Assembly: GCA_965140735.1 (NCBI GenBank)
Contig: OZ223306.1
Span: 1,674,001-1,738,000 of the forward strand
Direction: 5' to 3'
DNA from: Fusibacter_A sp965140735
GTDB taxonomy: Bacteria > Bacillota > Clostridia > Peptostreptococcales > Acidaminobacteraceae
DNA length: 64,000 bases
Shown here: piece by piece, positions 17,364 to 25,416 of the stretch
How positions within the stretch are numbered: position 1 is the first letter of the stretch
Layout of the letters: each line of letters starts with the position of its first letter
Notes under the pieces: model-generated
Databases searched by the model: none
What the model saw: the letters and a program-made list of their open reading frames with translations, nothing else
What the model was told of the DNA's origin: nothing
Translations under genes and position numbers: made by a program

Positions 17364-19227
17364 TTATTACCTCACTCACTTTATTTATAATCCCCTCTTT
17401 ATCAAGTCCTAAACTTTTCATCAATAAATCAGTGTCACCATGAGGCACAAAGACATCGGGAATCCCTAATTTATAAAACTTTACTTTTCTAAGCTGCTCT
17501 GTGTTTCGCTCAATAAGTCCAGTGATGATTTGATCACCAAATCCACCTTTTATGTTATGGTCTTCAAGTGTGAATATGAAATCAACGCCCAGTAGTAGCT
17601 CTTCTAGCTTTTCCACATCTAGTGGCTTAATTTGAGAGACGTTAATCACGCGTGCCTTTAACGTGTCAGCACATGCCACAGCAGTTTGGACCATTTTACC
17701 CGTTGCAACAATGGCTATTTTTTCACCTTGGCACACGACTTCTGGCAAAAAAGTCACTTCTGATTGTACACGTTCTACTTTCTCGCCCATTTGATAAGCT
17801 TTCCCCCTTGGGTAGCGTATAGCTATGGGGCCCTCATTATAAGTAAGTGCAAATTGCATCATATCCTCTAATTCAAATTGATCTTTGGGAGATAGAATCA
17901 TCATGCCTGGCATATGTGCTAGATAGCTAATATCAAAAATGCCATGATGTGTCTCACCATCATTACCAACCAAACCTGCACGATCCAAACATAATACCAC
18001 TGGCGCCTTTTGAATACAAACATCGTGTACAATTTGATCATATGCTCTTTGTAAAAATGTTGAATAAATGGCCACATAAGGTTTGATCCCCTCAAGTGCC
18101 AGCCCTGCCGCCATGGTTATGGCATGTTGTTCAGCAATGGCAACGTCGAATATGCGCTTTGGAAATTTCGCTGAAAATTCATTTAAACCTGTGCCGTCTG
18201 CCATCGCCGCAGTGATCGCCACCACATTTTGATTTTCAGTTGCCAGTTGAATTAACTTATCACCAAAGACTTTTGAATAATCATTTTTAACTTTTGCTTC
18301 AATACATTTTTCAGGATCAAATTGGCCTACACCATGATATTTGTTGGGATCACTTTCTGCAAAAGAATATCCCTTCCCCTTTTGGGTCAAAACATGAATC
18401 ATGACAGGTCCATTGACATGTTTAAGCATTTGAAAAGTCTCAATGAGTTCTTTTAAGTCATGTCCATTGATCGGTCCTATATAAGTGAGTCCAATTTCTT
18501 CAAAAAAAAGGCCTCCATCTACCACAAAATATTTTAAACTGTCTTTCAGTTTGCCGATGAAATCAATCATATTACCACCGATATTCGGAATTTTAGACAG
18601 TGTTGCTTTCGTATCCGTTTTGACCTTTGAATAAGTTTCTGTTGTTCTAAGTCTGCTTAATGCTTTTGCAAGTCCACCTACATTTTCTGATATGGACATT
18701 TCATTGTCGTTGAGCACAACTTTCATGTTGGTCTTAGCATGCCCTAAATAATTCATAGCTTCAAGTGCCATACCGCCAGTTAATGCACCATCTCCAATAA
18801 CAGAAATAACTTCATTTTGCTCATTTTTAAGATCTCTTGCAGTGGCAAATCCAATACCAGCAGAAATAGATGTACTACTATGTCCAGCTTCAAAGATATC
18901 GTGTTCAGATTCCTTTCGCTTTAAAAACCCACTTAAGCCATTAAATTGTCTTAAAGATTTAAAATCTCCTTTTCGTCCAGTTAAGATTTTATGTACATAA
19001 GCTTGATGCCCTACATCCCATAATAATTTATCGGTTGGACTGTCAAATACATAATGTAATGCCACAGTAAGTTCCACAACACCTAAATTGGAAGATAAGT
19101 GTCCCCCTGTTTTTGATATATTTTCCACTAAAAAGGCTCTAATTTCATGACACAAAACAACGAGCTCTTCATACGATAATTGTTTAAGTGCTTCTGGCGT
19201 TTGGATACCATCCAGTATCTTATACAT
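17356..19227 (-). CDS. dxs: 1-deoxy-D-xylulose-5-phosphate synthase
   Basis: First enzyme of the MEP isoprenoid pathway, joining pyruvate and glyceraldehyde 3-phosphate with thiamine diphosphate. Landmarks are GGHLSSNLGVVELTVALHYVF near residue 40, GDGALTGGMALEAMNYLG with GDG and ..N..D..SIS (thiamine/Mg site), and AEQHAITMAAGLALEG in the second half. I start at the ATG at 19227 (623 residues, the normal length) behind GAAGGGA; a longer frame to 19317 would lie inside oapA. It overlaps oapA by 8 bp, so translation is coupled to that gene. Confidence 0.96.
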   Translation of the reverse strand: MYKILDGIQTPEALKQLSYEELVVLCHEIRAFLVENISKTGGHLSSNLGVVELTVALHYVFDSPTDKLLWDVGHQAYVHKILTGRKGDFKSLRQFNGLSGFLKRKESEHDIFEAGHSSTSISAGIGFATARDLKNEQNEVISVIGDGALTGGMALEAMNYLGHAKTNMKVVLNDNEMSISENVGGLAKALSRLRTTETYSKVKTDTKATLSKIPNIGGNMIDFIGKLKDSLKYFVVDGGLFFEEIGLTYIGPINGHDLKELIETFQMLKHVNGPVMIHVLTQKGKGYSFAESDPNKYHGVGQFDPEKCIEAKVKNDYSKVFGDKLIQLATENQNVVAITAAMADGTGLNEFSAKFPKRIFDVAIAEQHAITMAAGLALEGIKPYVAIYSTFLQRAYDQIVHDVCIQKAPVVLCLDRAGLVGNDGETHHGIFDISYLAHMPGMMILSPKDQFELEDMMQFALTYNEGPIAIRYPRGKAYQMGEKVERVQSEVTFLPEVVCQGEKIAIVATGKMVQTAVACADTLKARVINVSQIKPLDVEKLEELLLGVDFIFTLEDHNIKGGFGDQIITGLIERNTEQLRKVKFYKLGIPDVFVPHGDTDLLMKSLGLDKEGIINKVSEVING

Positions 19228-19813
19228 TTTTGTCCCTTCTTCCTTGGAGCATGTCTCTATAGGTTCCAATTGAGAATACACTTCTCGAAATATAAATGAC
19301 CTTTCCTGTAAAATCAACGACTTCTTTTGCCCTTGTTATCGCAATTTCTTTACCAATAGCCTTACCACCCACAGTCAATGCAGCAACCAGACCACTAATG
19401 CCTACAGATATATAAGGATAAAATTCTACTGGAATTTGATATTCGTTAATGGCACCAATAATAATACCGATTGTTGAACCACTGATGATCCCCGCGATAT
19501 CGCCTATAACATCATTGCAAAAATTTGAAACTTTTGAAGCGTTTTTGATCAACAAAATAGAGTACTTAGCGCTCTTTATTTGAGTTGCTGCCATGGAATG
19601 AAAGGGTTTTTCATCCGCTGCAGCAACAGCGATACCAATAGCATCAAAAAAAATACCGATGAAAATAATGATCATCAGCATCAAAAATGCCGAAAAGACA
19701 TTCACATCGCGCATGAGTGCTTCAGATACCACTGAAAAAATCACTGCAAGTGTAAACGTCATTATAAACGTTCTAACAATCCACCGATAATTAATTTTTT
19801 TATTTGCTTTCAA
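19220..19813 (-). CDS. oapA: OLE-associated integral membrane protein OapA (CNNM/CorB-like)
   Basis: A 197-residue membrane protein with about four hydrophobic segments (roughly residues 13-30, 38-65, 105-122, 132-152) and basic ends. Central segment FFDAIGIAVAAADEKPFHSMAA resembles the transmembrane domain of CNNM/CorB magnesium proteins. Genes of this type lie between ispA and dxs in many Firmicutes; in those with an OLE RNA the protein is OapA, which binds the RNA and takes it to the membrane. Here it sits directly downstream of the OLE candidate. The start appears to be TTG at 19813 with AGGTG 7 bases upstream; the nearby ATG is out of frame. Confidence 0.75.
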   Translation of the reverse strand: MKANKKINYRWIVRTFIMTFTLAVIFSVVSEALMRDVNVFSAFLMLMIIIFIGIFFDAIGIAVAAADEKPFHSMAATQIKSAKYSILLIKNASKVSNFCNDVIGDIAGIISGSTIGIIIGAINEYQIPVEFYPYISVGISGLVAALTVGGKAIGKEIAITRAKEVVDFTGKVIYISRSVFSIGTYRDMLQGRRDKNV

Positions 19814-19861
19814 AGCATTTCACCTATCTATTTTTGTATTTAAACACATTTATGATTTACG

Positions 19862-20452
19862 ATTTATAAAATTGGAATAAAGCTTAGAGGTAATCCAAAA
19901 GGTTAATTCTGCGGCTTAGGTCTAGTAGGATTTCCCATAAGATTGCTGTTATGTCGCCAAAACAGTGGTTTCCCATTAAATTCTTATTTATAGCGTTTCC
20001 AACTATAAGACTAGACTACCACTTAGTCCACACTTCAATCCCTTTTCGATCTATAAAAATAACAGTCTAGGAGATTTCCTCAACAGGCAAACTAACCCCT
20101 AGCCTCTTTTGCAACCACGGTTTTGATTAGCAATGGCACCTCTCTATTGGCCAATAAAAAAGCACCTGAACTACCGTCCACCGTCATCACTCAAGGCAGG
20201 CTACACTACACATAACCTTTCGACCAAATGTAGGTTTAATCTTGCACAAAGCAAGTCTCCACAGAGTGAGGGTCATTTCCCGCATGCCATTGCGGAATGC
20301 CCCCATATCCTTACTCCCAGCACCAACCCGAAACTGGGCGTTTCAAGCAAGAACCAGGAACTTCATCGATGTGCCCTTTAGCGGATTTTTAGCCCCGCCT
20401 TCAGAATTAGAAGCTCTGACTAGAATACTGCACCTCCAAGCTAACTCTATCA
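19862..20452 (-). ncRNA. ole: OLE RNA (ornate large extremophilic noncoding RNA), ends approximate
   Basis: A 650-bp gap between the PAP2-like gene and oapA has no credible gene but is less AT-rich than other gaps and rich in stems. Examples: CTTGC/GCAAG at 20241-20255, a CATTTCCCGCA/TGCGGAATG helix at 20274-20299, CCCAG/CTGGG at 20316-20338, CTAGG/CCTAG at 20067-20102. Known OLE RNAs are about 600 nt and lie in the nusB-xseA-xseB-ispA-[OLE]-oapA-dxs-tlyA-argR-recN region, immediately before oapA. Size, strand and both neighbours agree here. In Halalkalibacterium halodurans OLE forms a membrane-linked RNP affecting tolerance to ethanol, cold and magnesium. Ends were not determined; a covariance-model search would settle identity. 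Confidence 0.82.
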
Positions 20453-20467
20453 TAAATGAGAATTAAG

Positions 20468-20911
20468 CTAATTTATAATGTTGGCAATGATCACACCTAA
20501 AACTGCGCCAACAGCAACTTCAGTAGGTTTATGGCCTACAAGTTCTTTTAAGCGTTCTTCTTGTAAATGTTTAAACTCATAAAGATCCTTTATAATATCA
20601 TTTAAAAGTTTGGCTTGTTTTCCAACCGATCTTCTAACACCTGAAGCATCATACATGACAATAAACGACATAATGAGCGCAAGCGCATAGAGTGGTGTAT
20701 CAAATCCCATGGTTAATCCAATGGAAGTTGAAGCTGCCATAATCGTAGATGTATGTGAACTCGGCATACCACCAGATCCGTGAAAACGTTCAAACTTGAA
20801 CTCTCTTTCAAGAAGAAGTGTAATCAACACTTTGAATGTCTGAGCAACAATCCACGCCAAAAGCGATGCAAAAAGCACCTTGTTTTGGGCTAATTGACTT
20901 ATATTTTCCAT
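20468..20911 (-). CDS. Divergent PAP2 family membrane protein (YuiD-like)
   Basis: A 147-residue membrane protein with four hydrophobic segments. It carries the divergent PAP2 (DUF212) signature: ERFHGSGGMPSSHTSTIMA near residue 45 and DASGVRRSVGKQAKLLNDI near residue 90. These are remnants of the lipid-phosphatase motifs SGH and SRxxxxxH. Members are found between ispA and dxs in clostridia and may act on a prenyl or other lipid phosphate; activity is unproven. It is the first gene after the promoter at 20948-20976 and lies just 5' of the OLE RNA region. Confidence 0.88.
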   Translation of the reverse strand: MENISQLAQNKVLFASLLAWIVAQTFKVLITLLLEREFKFERFHGSGGMPSSHTSTIMAASTSIGLTMGFDTPLYALALIMSFIVMYDASGVRRSVGKQAKLLNDIIKDLYEFKHLQEERLKELVGHKPTEVAVGAVLGVIIANIIN

Positions 20912-20947
20912 TTCCCACCTGTTTCTGATTTATTCTATTTACTTTAC

Positions 20948-20976
20948 ATTATAAAACGTTTATCAGATTTTGTCGA
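20948..20976 (-). promoter_or_regulatory. Promoter for the PAP2-OLE-oapA-dxs segment
   Basis: TCGACA, 17 bp, TATAAT on the minus strand (5/6 and 6/6 to sigma-A consensus), 37 bp upstream of the PAP2-like gene. It overlaps the hairpin that follows ispA, so a terminator and a promoter share the same bases. Confidence 0.7.
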
Positions 20977-20983
20977 TAAACGT
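20953..20983 (-). terminator. Terminator after ispA
   Basis: ACGTTTATC-10-nt loop-GATAAACGT on the minus strand followed by TTTTAT, 16 bp past the ispA stop. It would separate nusB-ispA from the OLE segment, perhaps partially. Confidence 0.65.
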
Positions 20984-20998
20984 CTCCTTTTTTAAGCA

Positions 20999-21877
20999 TT
21001 AATATTCTCTATTAACTAGAAACTTAACCGTGTCTATTAAAAATTCACTTTGTGCATCAAGTGCTTTTATCCCTTTTAAGATATCCTGCTCTAGTTGCCT
21101 TATTCTCTTTTGAGTATTTTCTAATCCTAGAAGCATCGGATATGTGAGTTTATCATTTTTAATGTCCATTTGCGTTCTTTTGCCCAATTTTTCAGCAGAA
21201 CCAATTAAATCTAACAGGTCATCAACCACTTGAAACAAAAGTCCCATGTTGTCTGCAATCTTTGCCACAGCATCAACTTCAGTTGAAGATGCACCCCCTA
21301 AAATAGCGCCACTTTTCATCGCTGCAATTATCAACTTACCAGTCTTATGATGGTTGATAAAATCAAGCGTTTCCACATCCATATCATCACTTTGATATTT
21401 AATATCAGCAACTTGCCCTAAGATCATACCACTACTTCCAGCAGCCTTTAAAATTTCAGACATCGCTTGTATATCCCGAGGTGAATTATGATTTCTAATC
21501 ACCCGTTCAAGCATGACTTCGTAAGCTTTATTCAGCAAGCCATCGCCTGCAAGCACCGCCATATCATAACCATAAACCACATGGTTAGTCGGTTTACCTC
21601 GACGTAGATCATCATCATCCATACACGGTAGATCATCATGAATCAATGAATAAGTATGAATCATCTCAATGCCCATAGCAAAATCTATCGCATCTTCATA
21701 TGAGCCCCCAAAAGTCAAACACATTTCTATTAATAAAAGCGGTCTAATGCGTTTCCCACCAGCCTTTAAACTGTATAACATTGCATCATTAATAAGCTTT
21801 TGAGCTCGCGAAGAACCTTTAAAATAGGTCTCCATATCATGCTCGAATCGAGCTATTTTATCACGATTATAATTCAT
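20999..21877 (-). CDS. ispA: Polyprenyl (farnesyl/geranyl) diphosphate synthase
   Basis: Condenses isopentenyl diphosphate units into short prenyl diphosphates. The 292-residue protein has GGKRIRPLLLIE (basic site), the first aspartate-rich motif DDLPCMDDDDLRRGKPTNH near residue 85, KTGKLI, and the second motif QVVDDLLDLIGS near residue 220. The LPCMDDD form with two residues inserted between the Asp pairs is typical of the bacterial FPP synthase type. It follows xseB by 24 bp and precedes the OLE segment and dxs, placing both ends of isoprenoid synthesis in one locus. Confidence 0.94.
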   Translation of the reverse strand: MNYNRDKIARFEHDMETYFKGSSRAQKLINDAMLYSLKAGGKRIRPLLLIEMCLTFGGSYEDAIDFAMGIEMIHTYSLIHDDLPCMDDDDLRRGKPTNHVVYGYDMAVLAGDGLLNKAYEVMLERVIRNHNSPRDIQAMSEILKAAGSSGMILGQVADIKYQSDDMDVETLDFINHHKTGKLIIAAMKSGAILGGASSTEVDAVAKIADNMGLLFQVVDDLLDLIGSAEKLGKRTQMDIKNDKLTYPMLLGLENTQKRIRQLEQDILKGIKALDAQSEFLIDTVKFLVNREY

Positions 21878-21901
21878 TGCATCTCCTACACATTGAATGC
21901 T

Positions 21902-22141
21902 TTAAGACTTTTTAAAGTCATTTATATTGATTTCCTTTATAGTATAGCCATCCTCTAAAATCATTTTAATTTTAGTTTCAGTCTCTTTCAAAATCTCAAA
22001 ACACTCTCGATAAACCTTAATACCCTCTTCAAAATACTTAAGCATTTCCTCTAAATTGTCATCACCATTTTCTAAGGAATTAGAGATTTCATTTAATCTC
22101 AATATTTTTTGCTCAAAAGAACCTTTTTTTGTAGTTGTCAT
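21902..22141 (-). CDS. xseB: Exodeoxyribonuclease VII small subunit
   Basis: A 79-residue helical protein. SFEQKILRLNEISNSLENGD and LEEMLKYFEEGIKVYRECFEIL are the standard XseB motif with alternating hydrophobics that bind the large subunit. Several small copies attach to each XseA to form the single-strand DNA exonuclease. It lies between xseA (73 bp gap) and ispA, the usual order. Confidence 0.93.
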   Translation of the reverse strand: MTTTKKGSFEQKILRLNEISNSLENGDDNLEEMLKYFEEGIKVYRECFEILKETETKIKMILEDGYTIKEININDFKKS

Positions 22142-22214
22142 CTAAATCACTCCTTTTTCATTGTATCAAATCTACCTCTGATTACAACTATTATGCCCTT
22201 GATTTAAGCTATTT

Positions 22215-23420
22215 TTAATTTTTTACGATTTCTTTAATAATAGTCCTAACTTTCCCATCTTTTAAAACAATTTCAACCTGTTCTTCTATTTCAATCTGTT
22301 CAACAGATTTTATAAGCTTCCCTTGTTTTCTCACTATACTATACCCTCTTTGCATAGTGGATAACGGACTAAGCGCATTTATTTTGCTTCCTAAATGTTC
22401 TAATTCTGTAAATGCAGCTTTGATTTTATAAGTCATCGTCTGGTCCATTTTATTTTTTATATGTTCAATTTCATAAAGCTCACTTTCGACTCTATAATTT
22501 AATTTCATGGCTAAGCGTTCTGGAGATGTCGATTCAAGTGATAAACGGCTTCTCTCAAGTTTGCGCATCATGAGTTGCGTCATAGATTTCATCTGTTGAT
22601 TTAAATCTAGTTCAATTTCGGTCTTTGACTTGATTGCGATCTCTGCAGCTGCCGAGGGTGTTGCCGCCCTACAATCTGCTACAAAATCAGCAATTGTAAA
22701 GTCCGTTTCATGTCCTACACCAGATATAATTGGGATTTGAGATTTAAAAATAGCTCTTGCGACCTCAACTTCATTAAAAGACCAAAGTTCTTCAATGGAA
22801 CCACCACCTCGTGAGAGAATAATCAAATCTACTGGCGTTTTTGTGTTAAAAAATTCAATAGCCGATATAATTTCACCAGACGAAAACTCACCTTGAACCC
22901 TCACTGGAAAAATTAGAAGTTCAGATAAATTGGAACGTCTACCCGCAACGGATATAATATCTTGTATTGCAGCACCAGTTGAAGAGGTGACAACACCAAT
23001 TTTCTGTGGCAAGTCCGGTAATTGCTTCTTATATTTTTGATCAAAAAGACCTTCCAATTCAAGTTCTTTTTTTAAAGCTTCATACTTTATATGTAGTGCA
23101 CCAAGACCAACGAAAGTCAAGGATTGCGCATACATTTGGTACTTGCCATCTCTTTCATAAATACTCACAGATCCCTTCAAATGCACTTTTTCTCCATTTT
23201 TAGGCATCCGGTCTAATAGTTGCACATATTGAGAAAACATGATACAACTCATTTTACTCTCTTCGTCTTTTATTGAAAAATAAGCATGTCCACTTGAATG
23301 ATGAGTAAAATTTGAAATTTCACCTTCTATGAGCACTTGATTTAAAATGGGGTCTGCGCCAATGATTTTTTTCAAATATCTTGTAATTTCTGTTACCGAA
23401 AAAGCTCTCATTTTAAGCAT
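22215..23420 (-). CDS. xseA: Exodeoxyribonuclease VII large subunit
   Basis: Catalytic subunit of ExoVII, which degrades single-stranded DNA from both ends. The 401-residue protein begins with an OB-fold domain (VLIEGEISNFTHHSSGHAYFSIKD). The nuclease core follows with IGVVTSSTGAAIQDI, ILSRGGGSIEELWSFNE and GVGHETDFTIADFVAD, which contain the catalytic residues. The C-terminal third is coiled coil ending in LSPLSTMQRGYSIVRK. The ATG overlaps the stop of the preceding gene (TAAATG), with GGAGG 8 bases upstream. Confidence 0.96.
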   Translation of the reverse strand: MLKMRAFSVTEITRYLKKIIGADPILNQVLIEGEISNFTHHSSGHAYFSIKDEESKMSCIMFSQYVQLLDRMPKNGEKVHLKGSVSIYERDGKYQMYAQSLTFVGLGALHIKYEALKKELELEGLFDQKYKKQLPDLPQKIGVVTSSTGAAIQDIISVAGRRSNLSELLIFPVRVQGEFSSGEIISAIEFFNTKTPVDLIILSRGGGSIEELWSFNEVEVARAIFKSQIPIISGVGHETDFTIADFVADCRAATPSAAAEIAIKSKTEIELDLNQQMKSMTQLMMRKLERSRLSLESTSPERLAMKLNYRVESELYEIEHIKNKMDQTMTYKIKAAFTELEHLGSKINALSPLSTMQRGYSIVRKQGKLIKSVEQIEIEEQVEIVLKDGKVRTIIKEIVKN

Positions 23421-24377
23421 TTAAATGGCCTCCTCAGATAACAGTTTTTCTCTGCCAAGCATCGCAATCCCATAAGCATTATCCCTTGAATACTCTGGCT
23501 CAGCAAAGTACAATTGGCTAAAGCGCTTATTCAAGTACGTTCTAATAATACAGTTTGATGCCACACCACCCGATATAATTACAGTTCTATTTTCATCAAA
23601 GGCTTCTAAGCAATTTTCAAGTATATGTGCAATCGTATTAAAAAGCATTCTAGAAATCTCCTCATTTGGTATTTTGCCGATCAAACCCTTAAAGTAATTT
23701 TCAAGACCTGAAATGTTAAATCCAAATCGATTATTTTCTGAGATATTAGAACCAATTTTAACTTTCTTATACTTTGTCGTTTGGCTATGGCCAGCCATCT
23801 CATCCATTGCTTTTCCGCAGGGAAAAGCAAGTCCCATCTCAACACCTACGCGATCGATCAGTTGCCCGAAATTTAAATCTAATGTTTCTCCAATTAAATC
23901 AATTTCAAATATTTTATTGGCGTAATTAACCTCTAAAAATTCTGTTGTGCCTCCAGATAAATGCATCCCGTAAAATTGATTCGGTATCGAGTCTATAGCA
24001 CTTGTTGCCAAAGCTGCCATCAAATGGCCTTCTTGATGTGAAAACATAAAAAGCGGAATGCTTAGTGCATTTGCTAAATTACGTGCAAATAAAACCCCAG
24101 CATTAAAAACGGGCATATATGACCCTACCCTATTTCTAGGGGCATTACTTACTGCAATCGCTTTCAATTTTTTAACATCAAAAATAGCGGTAAGCGCTTC
24201 AAAGCTATCCGCTAATTGATGTACATGTTGATAAAATCCATCTGATTGTCTTAACCCTTTCGAGCCTGATTTCACCTTAAGCAGTTCATTTTTCTCAAAG
24301 CATATCTCTCGTGTTTCAATTGCCATAAGTACCATAGAGGTCGTATAACAACTTGTATCAAGTCCTAATATCATCAT
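23421..24377 (-). CDS. TsaD/Kae1-like paralogue (not the canonical TsaD)
   Basis: A 318-residue ASKHA-fold protein related to TsaD, which makes threonylcarbamoyl-adenosine in tRNA. GLDTSCYTTSMVLM starts the nucleotide-binding fold, FSHQEGHLMAAL near residue 113 keeps the two metal-binding histidines (HxxxH), LSGGTTEFLEV and ISGGVASN are later conserved loops. Many clostridia carry this second, shorter copy between nusB and xseA in addition to a true tsaD elsewhere. Its function is unknown. Loops near SGSKGLRQSDGFYQHVH differ from TsaD, which supports a diverged role. Confidence 0.82.
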   Translation of the reverse strand: MMILGLDTSCYTTSMVLMAIETREICFEKNELLKVKSGSKGLRQSDGFYQHVHQLADSFEALTAIFDVKKLKAIAVSNAPRNRVGSYMPVFNAGVLFARNLANALSIPLFMFSHQEGHLMAALATSAIDSIPNQFYGMHLSGGTTEFLEVNYANKIFEIDLIGETLDLNFGQLIDRVGVEMGLAFPCGKAMDEMAGHSQTTKYKKVKIGSNISENNRFGFNISGLENYFKGLIGKIPNEEISRMLFNTIAHILENCLEAFDENRTVIISGGVASNCIIRTYLNKRFSQLYFAEPEYSRDNAYGIAMLGREKLLSEEAI

Positions 24378-24773
24378 TTACTCCGGATTAATAAAATGTT
24401 TTAGCATACCATTAATAAATTTACCCGATTTTTCATCGACATATTTCTTCGACATATTAATTGCTTCGTTTACAGTTACTTTATCTGGGATGTCTGGCAT
24501 CATTTTAAGTTCCGTAATCGCAATTCTAAGGATTGCAAGATCAATTTTGCTCAATCTATCCAATGTCCATTTCTTAAGTAATGGGGTTATTTCATTGTCA
24601 ACAAAAGCCTTATTGCTAATAAAATGATCCAAAACTTCATTGATATACTTACTATCAACTTCTTCTTCGTATTGCTCAATCATGCGCTTTGCAAAAGTTT
24701 TATCAAAAGTTGTGTGTATATCCATTTGATAGATCACTTCCATAGCGATTTCACGGCTTCTACTCCTGTTCAT
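24378..24773 (-). CDS. nusB: Transcription antitermination factor NusB
   Basis: An all-helical 131-residue RNA-binding protein that with NusE/S10 binds boxA in rRNA leaders. Typical features are the N-terminal RSREIAMEVIYQMDI, then WTLDRLSKIDLAILRIAITEL near residue 68, and VTVNEAINMSKKYVDEKSGKFINGML near the C-terminus. The last of these is the most conserved part of NusB. It is the first gene of the long minus-strand run leading to the OLE region; GGAGG is 6 bases upstream. Confidence 0.95.
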   Translation of the reverse strand: MNRSRSREIAMEVIYQMDIHTTFDKTFAKRMIEQYEEEVDSKYINEVLDHFISNKAFVDNEITPLLKKWTLDRLSKIDLAILRIAITELKMMPDIPDKVTVNEAINMSKKYVDEKSGKFINGMLKHFINPE

Positions 24774-24791
24774 AAGTGCCTCCTATACATC

Positions 24792-24822
24792 AAATAATGT
24801 GAAGCACAGCTTCACATTATTT
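24792..24822 (-). terminator. Hairpin between asp23 and nusB (terminator, possibly bidirectional)
   Basis: Perfect 14-bp arms (AAATAATGTGAAGC / GCTTCACATTATTT) with a 3-nt loop, right after the Asp23 stop codon. The following T-tract is short on the minus strand, so efficiency is uncertain. Confidence 0.6.
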
Positions 24823-24827
24823 TGTCA

Positions 24828-25208
24828 CTACTCAATATTGTCTTTCTCAATTTTAGTATTAATCCCTTCTATGCTCACGTTTACTGCTGCTACTTCGAGT
24901 CCAGTCATAGATTCAATTGCAAGTTTGACATTTTCTTGAACTTCTTTTGCCACTTCGTGGATTTTAGAACCATAATCAACAATTACACTAAGGTCGACCA
25001 GGACAACGTTCTCATTCATGACAACCTGTATGCCTTTGTTAAAACTCTTTTTACCAATCAGTTCAAGTACATCATCTTGGAAAGTACCATTTAAAGCTTT
25101 AATCCCTTTTATTTCTGAAGCCGCAATTGTTGAAATAACGCCTATGACATCATCTGCAATGTTAACTTTTCCGTGTTTATACGAATCAATAATAGTATTT
25201 TCAGCCAT
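24828..25208 (-). CDS. Asp23/Gls24 family envelope stress protein (YqhY-like)
   Basis: A 126-residue protein with the DUF322 fold. GKVNIADDVIGVISTIAASEIKGI near residue 14 and VLVDLSVIVDYGSKIHEVAKEVQENVK near residue 70 are the family hallmarks, then GLEVAAVNVSIEGI. In Bacillus the YqhY gene sits next to accBC and nusB and affects lipid synthesis; here only nusB follows. Other members anchor to the membrane via AmaP. It has its own promoter at 25270-25298 and a hairpin after it. Confidence 0.88.
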   Translation of the reverse strand: MAENTIIDSYKHGKVNIADDVIGVISTIAASEIKGIKALNGTFQDDVLELIGKKSFNKGIQVVMNENVVLVDLSVIVDYGSKIHEVAKEVQENVKLAIESMTGLEVAAVNVSIEGINTKIEKDNIE

Positions 25209-25269
25209 ATCATTGCCTCCTATTTAAGTGTCCTTCTATTATAAAGTCTTAATTTTCTACGTGTACTCC

Positions 25270-25298
25270 ATTATATCAAAGATGAGTAGGTAATACAA
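25270..25298 (-). promoter_or_regulatory. Sigma-A promoter of the asp23 gene
   Basis: TTGTAT, 17 bp, TATAAT on the minus strand, 61 bp upstream of the Asp23-family start. Ideal spacing and perfect -10. Confidence 0.75.
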
Positions 25299-25344
25299 CT
25301 ACGATTGAAAACGCATTTCTCTCTGCAAAAGCAGTTCATACCTA

Positions 25345-25396
25345 TAAAAGATTAAGGACGGCGTATTTACTAATGCAAATACAAACCGTCCTTAAT
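25345..25396 (-). terminator. Terminator after the Cys-tailed zinc-ribbon gene
   Basis: ATTAAGGACGG / CCGTCCTTAAT arms enclose a second stem GTATTT/AAATAC; CTTTTAT follows on the minus strand. It lies 20 bp past the stop at 25417. Confidence 0.7.
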
Positions 25397-25416
25397 ATCT
25401 GTTCAACTGAGACTAT

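Noticed and set aside
19862..20452. RNase P RNA, tmRNA or 6S RNA as alternative for the structured gap
   Set aside because: I found none of the hallmark sequences (P4 core, tRNA-like ends with tag frame, or a long bulged 6S rod), whereas context fits OLE.
20133..20466. Short plus-strand open frames of 74-82 codons in the ispA-dxs interval
   Set aside because: No ribosome sites, no recognisable domains, overlap each other, and lie opposite the OLE RNA candidate; treated as chance frames.
24792..24822. Hairpin before nusB as a riboswitch
   Set aside because: It is a simple perfect stem-loop without additional conserved elements, better explained as a terminator.
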